The notes under the pieces were generated by a model, which had not been told where the DNA came from, ran no database searches, and was given only the letters and a program-made list of their open reading frames with translations. A stretch of DNA of 64,000 bases from contig JADGAZ010000004.1 in NCBI GenBank assembly GCA_015231755.1, forward strand, positions 62,001-126,000, in the 5' to 3' direction. The stretch comes from Magnetococcales bacterium. GTDB lineage: Bacteria; Pseudomonadota; Magnetococcia; Magnetococcales; Magnetaquicoccaceae. The position numbers were made by a program, and so were the translations under genes. Shown here piece by piece: positions 8,217 through 21,269 of this stretch. Each line of letters starts with the position of its first letter. The first letter of the stretch is position 1.

Positions 8217-10078
8217 CGTCCGCCCGTCCGCTTGCGCAACGTCTCGGCACTGAGTTGCAATCCCTCGACCATCTCACCCGCCTTTCCTGTCATCGGAACC
8301 TCCTGATTGCCCACCCGCACCCGCACCGATGCCGCATTACCCAAGGTCGCGGAATACCCCCCTCCCTCGGGTACGCGGAACACATAACCCGGCTGCAACA
8401 CCATATCCTTCACCACCGTGCCGTTGCTGTCGTAAATCTGCACCCAGACCAACTCTTTGGCCTGCAACGACACCGCGTTCGGAGACTCGGGAGCCAGATC
8501 CGCCTCCCCGTTCACCGGCTCGGGATAACGCTCCTTGATCCCCTTGGGAAGTTTCTTCTTGTTGGTCGCCGGGCTGTTGGTCGCCGGACCCGCCGCGGCT
8601 GCCGGAGGCGCAGTGGCCGCAGGGGGAGGTTTGGGTGGCTCCACCGCCGCCGGAGGTGGGGCGCTGGGCTTCTCGGCCGCGCCTCGGACCGGAACAAACG
8701 CCGCAGGAGGCCGTTTTTCCTCCACGGGATCCGCTTCCGCTGGCGGCTCCACCGGCATGGTACCCACCTCGGGGGGAGGCGGCGACTCGTCACGGCTGGC
8801 AAAACGACTCATCACCGCATCCAGCCAGGAACCCGACGATCCCCCCGCATCCTCGGCGGACGGATCCTCCGGTTCCGGCTCGGGCGCGGCTTTCACCGCA
8901 GTCTGGGCCACGGGAGCCGGTTCGGTTTTCTGCGGTGTCTTCGGCGTCTCCCCGGGTTTGACCTGGGATTTGGCCGGAGATTTGGGATCGGGTTTGACCT
9001 CGGGCTTGGGATCGGGTTTGACTTCCGGCTTGAGGGCAGGCTTGGCCTCGGGTTTGACCTCGGGCTTGGGATCGGGTTTGACTTCCGGCTTGAGGGCAGG
9101 CTTGGCCTCGGGTTTGACTTCGGGTTTGACTTCGGGTTTGACTTCGGGTTTGACCTCAGGTTTGACCTCAGGTTTGACTTCGGGCTTGGAAGCGGGTTTG
9201 GTCTCCGGTTTGGGCTCGGGTTTGGGCTCGGGTTTGGCTTCAGGCTTGGGCTCCAGTCTGGCCTCCGACTTGAGAGCGGGCTTGGCCTCGGGTTTGGCCT
9301 CGGGCTTAGCTTCAGGTTTGGCCTCGGGCTTGGTGGTCGGCCTGGGATCGGGACGCGCTTCGGGACGGGGATCTCCGGGTTTGGGCTTGCCCGCTCCCGA
9401 AGCCATCATGGCGAGCCGCTCGGGCGATGAATCGGTGGCAGGCCACGAGGAGGGATCCTCCGGCCCCAACGCCTTGACCACCGCCGCTGCCGGTGCCGCG
9501 GATTCCTTGGGTCGGGCGGGCAGATCTCCGCCATCCTCGCGTCCGGCGGGGCGGGTCGGCAACGCCTCTCCCACCCGCAAAGGCGCGGCGTTGGGGGGCG
9601 CCGGAGGACCGGAAAACTCCGGAACCTCATGCAGATGGCGTTCGTAATAAACATAAAGCCCCCCCAGGGCCAACAGACCCGCCACCGCCAAAGCCAAAGC
9701 AGGCCGATGACGGGAAGTGGGGGGCGCGGCGGCCAGATTGTCCGCCTGCAAAACCTGTCTGCCGTTATCCAGATCGGCGATGCAGGTCTCGATCAACTCC
9801 ATGTCTTCAAAGCCCAGATTGCGGGCGTACAGACGCAGGAATCCGGCCACGAACACCTGTCCCCGCAAGGTGTCGATCCGCCCCTCCTCCAGAGCCTGCA
9901 GATGGGTCACCCGGATCCGGGTTCGCCTGGCCATCTCATCCAGATCCCACCCCTGATCCTCCCGGGCGTCACGCAACAGCGCGCCCACCCGCGCCAAAGC
10001 GGGATGCACCACCCTGACCGGCTCGGGACCGGACTCCTCTTCCGCCTGATCCGGTTCGTTGCTTGGGGATTTCATCAT
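8213..10078 (-). CDS. rodZ: RodZ-like cytoskeletal protein with very long KPEx periplasmic spacer
   Basis: A 621-residue bitopic membrane protein. Residues about 24-88 form an Xre-type helix-turn-helix with the RodZ signature region (REDQGWDLDEMARRTRI, then FLRLYARNLG). About residues 125-144 are one transmembrane helix. Residues about 243-370 are K-P-E-A/V/P tetrapeptide repeats. The end (about 545-620) is the beta-rich DUF4115 domain (WVQIYDSNGTVV, VRVRVGNQEVPMTGKAGE). RodZ links MreB to the cell-wall elongation machinery. E. coli RodZ is about 340 residues, so the extra length is the repeat spacer. The ATG at 10078 overlaps the stop of the TPR lipoprotein gene as ATGA. Confidence 0.9.
   Translation of the reverse strand: MMKSPSNEPDQAEEESGPEPVRVVHPALARVGALLRDAREDQGWDLDEMARRTRIRVTHLQALEEGRIDTLRGQVFVAGFLRLYARNLGFEDMELIETCIADLDNGRQVLQADNLAAAPPTSRHRPALALAVAGLLALGGLYVYYERHLHEVPEFSGPPAPPNAAPLRVGEALPTRPAGREDGGDLPARPKESAAPAAAVVKALGPEDPSSWPATDSSPERLAMMASGAGKPKPGDPRPEARPDPRPTTKPEAKPEAKPEAKPEAKPALKSEARLEPKPEAKPEPKPEPKPETKPASKPEVKPEVKPEVKPEVKPEVKPEVKPEAKPALKPEVKPDPKPEVKPEAKPALKPEVKPDPKPEVKPDPKSPAKSQVKPGETPKTPQKTEPAPVAQTAVKAAPEPEPEDPSAEDAGGSSGSWLDAVMSRFASRDESPPPPEVGTMPVEPPAEADPVEEKRPPAAFVPVRGAAEKPSAPPPAAVEPPKPPPAATAPPAAAAGPATNSPATNKKKLPKGIKERYPEPVNGEADLAPESPNAVSLQAKELVWVQIYDSNGTVVKDMVLQPGYVFRVPEGGGYSATLGNAASVRVRVGNQEVPMTGKAGEMVEGLQLSAETLRKRTGGR
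8970..9350. repeat. tandem 12-bp / 60-bp coding repeats in rodZ
   Basis: Twelve-base units coding for KPEx tetrapeptides run through this stretch. The 60-bp blocks 9001-9060 and 9061-9120 are identical except for one base near the end (GACCT versus GACTT), which indicates a recent duplication. The array is prone to length change in multiples of 12 bp without frame loss. Confidence 0.9.
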
Positions 10079-10845
10079 GGATTTCGTTCCAGAATCGTCA
10101 GTTTCTCCGTTGCGCGCCGTCCCGCCCGACCCGAAGGATCCAGGGCGCGAATCTTGCGCAACCACTCCACGGTCTCCATGGCCCTGCCCTCCTGCTCCAA
10201 AGAGCCGACCATCCGTTCCATGGCCATCCGGTGTGCCGGCGCCTCCTCCAGCACCCGCAGCAGACGTTTTTGTTCCAGATCCAGCCGTCCCATGGCCCGA
10301 TGATGTTCGGCCAACTCCAACAAAGCCGGCACATATCCGGGCTTCACCCTCAACCCCTGCTCCAGCGCGTTCTCCATGGCGCGGGGAGACCCCTGACGCT
10401 TGTAAAGCAACGCCAGATTGAAATGCACCTCCTCGGGAGTGGGAAACTGAAGATCCGACAACGCCATCTGAAAACTCTCGCGGGCCTCGTCCAACCGGTC
10501 GAGCCGCATCAAGGCCACCCCGAGATTGTTATGAATCCGTCCATCGCCGGGTCGGATCCGTCGGGCAGCCTCCAGGGCCTCCAGGGCCTGCACCGGACGA
10601 CCCGATTGATCATACGCCATTCCCAGCAACAAAAGCACGTCCGCGTCATCCGGACGCAACTCCCGCGCCCGTCGCAACGCCGGCAATGCCATCTCCGGCA
10701 CCCCCCGTTCCAGGTAAGCCCGCCCCTTTTTCAAAGCGATGGGAAACGACTCCCCCTCCCCGGTTCCGGGCTGGGGTCCACCCCCGCATCCGGCCACCAG
10801 CCACACGCCGCACAGCAGCGCAGCCGATACAGTACGCAACCTCAT
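10075..10845 (-). CDS. PilF/PilW-like TPR lipoprotein
   Basis: A 256-residue lipoprotein. The signal peptide ends in the lipobox VAGC (Cys about residue 20) and is followed by about five TPR units (AYLERGVPEMALPALRRARELRP, AYDQSGRPVQALEALEAARRIRP, NNLGVALMRLDRLDEARESF). In pseudomonads and neisseriae, PilF/PilW promotes outer-membrane insertion of the type IV pilus secretin, and the gene stands just before rodZ and ispG as here. A pilA gene is present at 53327. The ATG at 10845 overlaps the nadE stop as ATGA. TPR lipoproteins are diverse, so the specific assignment rests mainly on gene order. Confidence 0.8.
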   Translation of the reverse strand: MRLRTVSAALLCGVWLVAGCGGGPQPGTGEGESFPIALKKGRAYLERGVPEMALPALRRARELRPDDADVLLLLGMAYDQSGRPVQALEALEAARRIRPGDGRIHNNLGVALMRLDRLDEARESFQMALSDLQFPTPEEVHFNLALLYKRQGSPRAMENALEQGLRVKPGYVPALLELAEHHRAMGRLDLEQKRLLRVLEEAPAHRMAMERMVGSLEQEGRAMETVEWLRKIRALDPSGRAGRRATEKLTILERNP

Positions 10846-12491
10846 GAGACCCGGAATCCATTGGTGATGGGATAACGCCGATCCTTGCCGAAAGCGCGAC
10901 GGGTCACCCGCACACCGGGGGCGGCCTGGCGCCGTTTGTACTCGTTGCCATCCACCAGACGCATCACCCGGATGGCCGTCTCCGGATCGATGCCACGGGC
11001 CACGATCTCCTCCAGTCCCTGCTCCTGTTCCACGTACAGTTCCAAAATCCGGTCCAAAACCGGATAAGGCGGCAAGGAGTCCTCGTCTTTTTGATCCGGG
11101 CGCAACTCCGCCGAAGGGGCCCGCTCCAGCACCCGCTCCGGAATGGGGGATAACGCCCCTTTGGCCTCGGCCCAACGGTTGCGCCACCGGCTGAGGGCGT
11201 AAACCCGCTCCTTGAGCAGATCCTTGAGCACCGAATACCCCCCGGCCATGTCGCCATACAAGGTGGCATATCCCACGCTCACCTCGCTTTTGTTGCCCGT
11301 GGTCACCACCATGCCCCCCTTCTTGTTGGCCAAAGCCATCAGCAGGGTGCCGCGAATGCGGGACTGGAGATTCTCTTCGGTGGTGTCTTCCGCCAGTCCG
11401 GCGAACACCGGGGCCAACTGCCGCCGAAAGGCATCGAACATCGGCCCGATGGCCACGGTTTCCAACCCGATTCCCAACCGTTGGGCAATCGTGGTGGCAT
11501 CCTCCAGACTGGCCTGCGAGGTATAATCGGAGGGCATCATCAAGGCGTGGACCCGTTCGGCCCCCAGCGCATCGACACCAATCGCCGCCGTCAAGGCCGA
11601 ATCGATCCCCCCGGACAACCCCAGCACCACGGAGCGGAATCCATTCTTGGCCACATAATCCCCAAGCCCCAACGTCAAGGCCCGATAGATCTCCGCGTTC
11701 TCCTCCAACTCCTCTGTCACCACCCCCGGCTCAAACCATACCCTCCCCCCCGGCTCCCGGCATACGGTCAACAGCGTCAGCTCCTCCTGGAAACCGGACG
11801 CCCGCACCGCCACCTCCCCGGAACGGTTCATGGCAAAGGATCCGCCATCGAAGACCAGCTCATCCTGTCCCCCCACCATGTTCACATACACCACCGGCAG
11901 ACCGCTTTCCACGATCCGATGCCAAGCGACCTGCTCCCGTTCCCGCTGCTTGCGGATGTGGTAGGGCGACGCGTTGATATTGATCAAAAAGGAGGCTTCG
12001 GTTTGAGCCAGACTGGCCACCGGATCCCCCGAACGCCACAGATCCTCGCAGATGGTGACGCCAAACGGCAAACCGCCAAAAGAAAAAGCCCGCACCGTGC
12101 GATACGGCTCGAAATAACGTTGCTCGTCGAAAACCCCGAAGTTGGGCAACCACCGCTTGCCCGCGAAACCTTCCTCCCGTCCCCCCGAGACGTAGACCCC
12201 GGCGTTGATCAATCCATGGGCACCCTGCCGGATCGACCCGTACACCCCGTCGATGGCCAGTTCCCCCAACGCCCGGTGCCACCGCCGTTCCACCTCCCGC
12301 AAACGGTCGAGAAACAAAGGCTTGTGCAACAAATCCTCGGGAGGATAGCCGGTCAGGGCCAGTTCCGGAAACACCACCAGACGCGCCCCGGCCTCGGCGG
12401 CGCGGCGCGCATGACGGATCATGATGTCCAGATTTTTTTCCAAGGCTCCCACATGGGGATTGATCTGGGCCAAGGCTATCAGGGATCGCAT
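10842..12491 (-). CDS. nadE: glutamine-dependent NAD+ synthetase
   Basis: A 549-residue two-domain enzyme that amidates nicotinate adenine dinucleotide. The N-terminal nitrilase-type glutaminase shows its Glu-Lys-Cys triad in FPELALTGYPPED, GKRWLPNFGVFDE and VTICEDLW. The C-terminal ATP-pyrophosphatase domain has the P-loop SGGIDSAL, TTGNKSE and the GDMAGGY loop. The ATG at 12491 gives MRSLIALAQINPHVG, the usual start of the glutaminase domain, and is preceded by GGAAAG. A further in-frame ATG lies at 12533. It appears to be the first gene of the operon that runs to der. Confidence 0.95.
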   Translation of the reverse strand: MRSLIALAQINPHVGALEKNLDIMIRHARRAAEAGARLVVFPELALTGYPPEDLLHKPLFLDRLREVERRWHRALGELAIDGVYGSIRQGAHGLINAGVYVSGGREEGFAGKRWLPNFGVFDEQRYFEPYRTVRAFSFGGLPFGVTICEDLWRSGDPVASLAQTEASFLININASPYHIRKQREREQVAWHRIVESGLPVVYVNMVGGQDELVFDGGSFAMNRSGEVAVRASGFQEELTLLTVCREPGGRVWFEPGVVTEELEENAEIYRALTLGLGDYVAKNGFRSVVLGLSGGIDSALTAAIGVDALGAERVHALMMPSDYTSQASLEDATTIAQRLGIGLETVAIGPMFDAFRRQLAPVFAGLAEDTTEENLQSRIRGTLLMALANKKGGMVVTTGNKSEVSVGYATLYGDMAGGYSVLKDLLKERVYALSRWRNRWAEAKGALSPIPERVLERAPSAELRPDQKDEDSLPPYPVLDRILELYVEQEQGLEEIVARGIDPETAIRVMRLVDGNEYKRRQAAPGVRVTRRAFGKDRRYPITNGFRVS

Positions 12492-12662
12492 GGTTGGGCT
12501 TTCCAGGCTGGTGAATGTCGTTTGATGCAACAAACCGCCACCAGTTTAATGGATCACGACGGTTTTTCCAAAGATCGAAATCGACCGGATCCATCATCGA
12601 CGCCGGGGCGCGATGATCCTGGTCCCGCCAAAAGAATCAGTTTAACACGAATCCGGCACAGC

Positions 12663-14780
<2,118 letters not shown>

Positions 14781-16112
14781 TCAGCCGTCGGAGGCACAGG
14801 TATTGGTGATCAGTTCGGGGCGGGCCGGACCATGCCAGACCAGATCGCTGCAATAGACCCGCACCACCCCGTCATTGCGTCGCAACGCGATCGACAGGGT
14901 AACACAAGTGTGGGCATCGGGTAGAGAGAAATAGGGCCCCGTCACCTGCACCTTTCCGAAATAACGCATGGCCCGCCGGAAATAATCCCGTCGCGACCAG
15001 TCCGCCCCCCTGGCATCCCCCAACGGAGAAAAAAAGTCATCCAACGTGGTCTCCAAAGAGGCCTTATTGATGTTGCGCCCCACCTGGATGCCATTTTCGT
15101 CCAACTCGAACCAGCGCAACACACCGGGATTGCGCAGATAGTCCACAAACATGAACGCCTTGTAGTTCTGAGACCCCCTGCTCTTGAGATCAAAGTTGCT
15201 CAACACCTCCCGGAACCGGTTCACATACCCGCTGATCTCCCGGGTTTGACGCTCCCCCTCCTCGGTCTCCTGATGCAACAAAGCGCAGGAAACCTTTTCG
15301 ATCTTTTCCGAAATCGCCGCCGTATCCGACAAAAACGGCGACGGTCGGGCAAAATAGAACCCCTGCACAAAATCCACATCCGCATTCAAGGCGATCCGGG
15401 CATGATCTTCGGTTTCGATGCCTTCCAGCAACACCAGTTTTCCTGCCTGATGCAGCATGGTGGTGATACTCGCCAAAAACGGCAACGCCCGGGGATTGAT
15501 GGCCGCCTGCACCACCAGGGAACGATCCAGTTTGACGATATCCGCATCCAGATTCCACACCCGGTCGAAATTGGATTGACCCGCTCCGAAATCATCCACG
15601 GCAATCAGGCATCCCAACCCGCGATAAAAATCCACCGCGTCCAGGATCATCTGTTCGTCGTTGATGCGATGCTCCAGAATCTCCACCACCACCCGGTCCG
15701 GCGCCAGATCATACAGCCGGAACAACTCCCGGGTGAAATTGAAATGGTCCGAATTGCCGGTGCTGATCACCTGGGGATTGAAATTGAGAAACAACCATCC
15801 CATCTGTTTGGGAGACTGGGCGACAAAATTGCGCATGTGCAGACTGCGGGTCAACCGGTCCACGGTGAGCAACTCCAGGGGGTGATGCTCTTCGCTGAAG
15901 ACGCTCAACGGCGGAACCGAGGCACCCTGGGCATCCTTCACCCGCAACAAGGCTTCATGTCCCACCACCCGCCGATGGGCCAGACTGTAGATGGGTTGAA
16001 AGGCACTGCTCAACACCTGGTCCTGATAGCGGACACAATGGGGATCGGTCGGGGTGTGCATGGGATCATTGAGGGAGACGGGTGGGTGGTTCAACATAGC
16101 GCAATCGTCCAT
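14781..16112 (-). CDS. EAL-domain c-di-GMP phosphodiesterase with C-terminal PDC/Cache-like domain
   Basis: A 443-residue soluble protein. The EAL domain is N-terminal: HEALLR, FNFNP, EILEHRI, DDFGAG (family DDFGTG), KLDRSLV, EGIETEDH and QGFYFARP. Most catalytic and metal-binding positions look present, so activity is plausible. The last about 150 residues resemble a PDC/Cache-type sensor (WSRRDYFRRAM, VQVTGPYFSL, TCVTLSIAL). No transmembrane segment was seen, so a sensor of this kind would be cytoplasmic. ATG at 16112 has AAGG 8 nt upstream. An earlier TTG at 16169 is less likely. c-di-GMP turnover would fit the flagella and pili encoded nearby, though no direct link is visible. Confidence 0.85.
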   Translation of the reverse strand: MDDCAMLNHPPVSLNDPMHTPTDPHCVRYQDQVLSSAFQPIYSLAHRRVVGHEALLRVKDAQGASVPPLSVFSEEHHPLELLTVDRLTRSLHMRNFVAQSPKQMGWLFLNFNPQVISTGNSDHFNFTRELFRLYDLAPDRVVVEILEHRINDEQMILDAVDFYRGLGCLIAVDDFGAGQSNFDRVWNLDADIVKLDRSLVVQAAINPRALPFLASITTMLHQAGKLVLLEGIETEDHARIALNADVDFVQGFYFARPSPFLSDTAAISEKIEKVSCALLHQETEEGERQTREISGYVNRFREVLSNFDLKSRGSQNYKAFMFVDYLRNPGVLRWFELDENGIQVGRNINKASLETTLDDFFSPLGDARGADWSRRDYFRRAMRYFGKVQVTGPYFSLPDAHTCVTLSIALRRNDGVVRVYCSDLVWHGPARPELITNTCASDG

Positions 16113-16372
16113 GATGTGCCTTATCGGCTCATATAAATAGTTGATATCATCCGCATCATCGGTCTTCAACCCTCTTCAGCAGGATCCGCACCATTCCCGC
16201 CTCCACCAAAAAACAATATAAAATTTTGTTTAAATTATATAAAATAAACACATCACCAAAAATGATTCATAAAAGCATATCAAATAAAATAAAAAGACAA
16301 AAGAACATCAACAATCGTTTGTTATCTGTGTGTTATTTATACAGACCCCGACTCAACCTGCCCATTTCACGA
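16113..16372. other. AT-rich intergenic region
   Basis: Strongly AT-rich, especially 16205-16345, unlike the flanking DNA. It separates two minus-strand genes. No gene, tRNA or clear terminator was seen. It may hold the EAL gene promoter. Confidence 0.6.
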
Positions 16373-17404
16373 TCATACCGAAACGATTGCCGACTGACGT
16401 TCCACCCAACGATGGATCCGATTGACAATCCGCTTGCACTCGGAATCGGACAACGCCGCATACAGAGGCAGAGCCAGGGCATGCTCCAAGAACCGTTGCA
16501 GTCCCGGCAGCGCCTGTCGGGACTCCGCAGCCGGACGAAACCACACCGGCGAACCACAGCCGATGCCGGCCCGTTGCAGAAAATCCGACAGACCGGCGCG
16601 GTTTGCCTCCTCTCCCATCATCAGGAAAAACACCGCCCACTCCCGGCCTCCCGGGGGATCCATCGGCAAACTTCCCCTGCCCGCCATCCGCAACAAGGCG
16701 CGATAACGCCCGACCAACTCCCGACGCCGCGCCAAGCGCCCGGGAAGAGACTCCAGTAAGGCGCACCCCAGGGCGCAGGCGGCAGCACTCGGGGGATGGC
16801 GTCGCCTGTGGGCCAAAGCGGTCACCAGTTCCCCATCCGTGGACAGCAGCACACACCCCGCCCCCACCGGCAACATTCCGGAACCGGACAGATCCACCAG
16901 TTGCACCGCCCCCCGACCCACCCCCGGCAATGGCCGCACCACCGAAGAAATCTCCTCCACCACCCATCTCCCCGCCTCCCCGGCAGGCAGGGTCACAGGA
17001 GACCCAAACGCATGCCGGATCACCTCTCCCCGCACCACGCCTCCCGCCACAGGTACAAACGGCGCCCCCATGGCCCGACCGCTGCCCGGATCCACATCCC
17101 GCACCGCCTCATGCCACCAGCACCCCCGCACCGCCTCCCGCCAGGCCGGATCCAACAACGGATCCACCACCAGCACATCACCGGCCCGCCAGCCAAGCGA
17201 CTCCCCCAGCAGACGCAACGCCTCGCCATGATCGGCGAAAGCCACGGCGCGCCGCTGCCACAAGGATTCCCATATCCCTTCCCAGCGTCGCAACGCCTCG
17301 ACATCCCGGAAGGGGGCGCGGGCAAGCTGATCCAGAAAAACACGGGCGTCGTCGCAGGAGAGATCCGGACGGGAAAGAAGAATCGGCGTGGGCAAAAAGG
17401 TCAA
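16373..17404 (-). CDS. degenerate DegT/DnrJ/EryC1-like aminotransferase-fold protein
   Basis: A 343-residue frame that follows the DegT/EryC1/StrS layout: AVAFADHGEALRLLGESLGWRAGDVLVVDP matches the family start, and the C-terminal part matches the small domain (LSDFLQRAGIGCGSPVWF, ALPLYAALSDSECKRIV). The region that should carry the PLP-binding Lys (family SFxxSKxLTTGEGG) reads VDLSGSGMLPVGAGCVLLST, so the Lys is missing. The only start giving the family N-terminus is a TTG at 17404 with no ribosome site, directly after a terminator hairpin. It may be a pseudoenzyme or a decaying gene. In this family, relatives use a sugar-nucleotide or a carrier-bound sugar as substrate. Confidence 0.6.
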   Translation of the reverse strand: MTFLPTPILLSRPDLSCDDARVFLDQLARAPFRDVEALRRWEGIWESLWQRRAVAFADHGEALRLLGESLGWRAGDVLVVDPLLDPAWREAVRGCWWHEAVRDVDPGSGRAMGAPFVPVAGGVVRGEVIRHAFGSPVTLPAGEAGRWVVEEISSVVRPLPGVGRGAVQLVDLSGSGMLPVGAGCVLLSTDGELVTALAHRRRHPPSAAACALGCALLESLPGRLARRRELVGRYRALLRMAGRGSLPMDPPGGREWAVFFLMMGEEANRAGLSDFLQRAGIGCGSPVWFRPAAESRQALPGLQRFLEHALALPLYAALSDSECKRIVNRIHRWVERQSAIVSV

Positions 17405-17408
17405 AAGC

Positions 17409-17428
17409 CTGGGGGAAAAATCCCCCAG
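17409..17428 (-). terminator. terminator after thiC, dispersed family copy 2
   Basis: CTGGGGGA / TCCCCCAG hairpin with a TTTT loop, followed on the minus strand by GGCTTTTG. The preceding GAGGAGGTC and the flanking tract resemble the copies at 2373 and 30861. It lies between thiC and the DegT-like gene, both read on the minus strand. Confidence 0.7.
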
Positions 17429-17463
17429 ACCTCCTCTTTATTTTCAAGAATGCAAAGGATGGA

Positions 17464-20030
<2,567 letters not shown>

Positions 20031-20092
20031 TCCCGGTCTTTTGTGCGGGTCGATGGCGCCAGACAACTCCGTTCATTTAGGAAGCTCGTTTC

Positions 20093-21226
20093 ATGACCAC
20101 CCAAATCGATGCCCCCTCGACCCTGACGCCTCTGCCGCCCCTGCGCATCGGCGAGTACACCATTCCGGTACCCATTCTTCAGGGCGGCATGGGAGTACGG
20201 GTTTCGGCCCACCGCTTGGCCGCCGCTGTGGCCAACGAAGGCGGAGTCGGCATCATCGCCGCCGTGGCCCTCTCCCTGGCCTCCCGCTACTACGAAAAAG
20301 GGCGGGACTACTACCGCGCCAACGTCAAAGCCCTGATCGAAGAGCTGGAAACCGCCCGCGCCTTGAGTCCAAACGGCATCATCGGCGTCAACTGCATGGT
20401 AGCCATCCGCGACTTCGAGGCCATGGTGCGCACCTCGGTGGAAAACGGCGCGCAAATGATCGTCTCCGGGGCCGGACTGCCCCTGCGTCTGCCGGAATTC
20501 GCCACCTCCAATCCCAGAACCGCCCTGGTTCCCATCATCTCCTCCCTGCGGGCGGCCAAACTGCTGGCCAAACGCTGGCACAAGCTCTACAAGCGCCTCC
20601 CGGACGCCATGGTGTTCGAGGATCCCAACCGGGCCGGGGGACACCTGGGGGTCAAGACCGCCAGTCAGCTCTTCGCCAAAGAGTACGATACCGATACCGT
20701 GGTCCCGGAACTGGCGGAATGGTCCCGCACCGAATACGGCGACGAAATCCCCATTGTCACCGCCGGCGGCGTGTGGGATCGCCACGACATCGATCACGCC
20801 CTCTCCCTGGGGGCCAAAGGGGTACAAATGGCCAGTCGTTTCATCTGCACCTTCGAGTGCGATGCCCACGACCGGTTCAAACAAGCCTTCATCGACGCCA
20901 AGGAAGGGGATGTGGTGATCGTGGACTCTCCGGCGGGTCTGCCGGGACGCGCCCTGAAAACCAGTTTCACCAACACCTTGCTGCGGGGCGGCGAAGTGGC
21001 CACCAACTGCATCGCCACCTGTCTGGAAGCCTGCCGCTGCCGGGAAGAAAAAGAGACCTTCTGCATCGCCCTGGCTCTGCATCGCGCCCAACAGGGGGAT
21101 CTGGAAAACGGTCTGGTCTTCACCGGCTCCAACGCCACGCGCCATACCGGACTGGTCCATGTGAGAGACATCTTCCAGGAACTGTTGTACGGCATTCCGG
21201 TGCGTCCCGTACCGATTCCCGGTTGA
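20093..21226 (+). CDS. nitronate monooxygenase-like FMN protein
   Basis: A 377-residue TIM-barrel flavoprotein of the 2-nitropropane dioxygenase / nitronate monooxygenase family. It has the N-terminal PILQGGMGVRVSAHRLAAAVANEGG, the EDPNRAGGHLG loop, IVTAGGVWD and a GAKGVQMASRF segment that binds the FMN phosphate. The C-terminal part has a Cys-rich ACRCREEKETFC element. Family members oxidise alkyl nitronates or act as FabK-like enoyl reductases. The natural substrate cannot be read from sequence. The nearest gene is a methyltransferase 43 nt downstream. Confidence 0.8.
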   Translation: MTTQIDAPSTLTPLPPLRIGEYTIPVPILQGGMGVRVSAHRLAAAVANEGGVGIIAAVALSLASRYYEKGRDYYRANVKALIEELETARALSPNGIIGVNCMVAIRDFEAMVRTSVENGAQMIVSGAGLPLRLPEFATSNPRTALVPIISSLRAAKLLAKRWHKLYKRLPDAMVFEDPNRAGGHLGVKTASQLFAKEYDTDTVVPELAEWSRTEYGDEIPIVTAGGVWDRHDIDHALSLGAKGVQMASRFICTFECDAHDRFKQAFIDAKEGDVVIVDSPAGLPGRALKTSFTNTLLRGGEVATNCIATCLEACRCREEKETFCIALALHRAQQGDLENGLVFTGSNATRHTGLVHVRDIFQELLYGIPVRPVPIPG

Positions 21227-21269
21227 ATCCCTCAAACACCAACACACTGAAAAAACTGGAAACCCGACC

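Noticed and set aside
7099-8277. N-terminal extension of the hisS frame
   Set aside because: The frame is open over ispG but has low-complexity Gly/Arg content. HisS starts at 7098 by family alignment.
8970-9350. CRISPR-like repeat array
   Set aside because: Repeats are 12 bp, contiguous and in frame with KPEx peptides of RodZ. There are no unique spacers.
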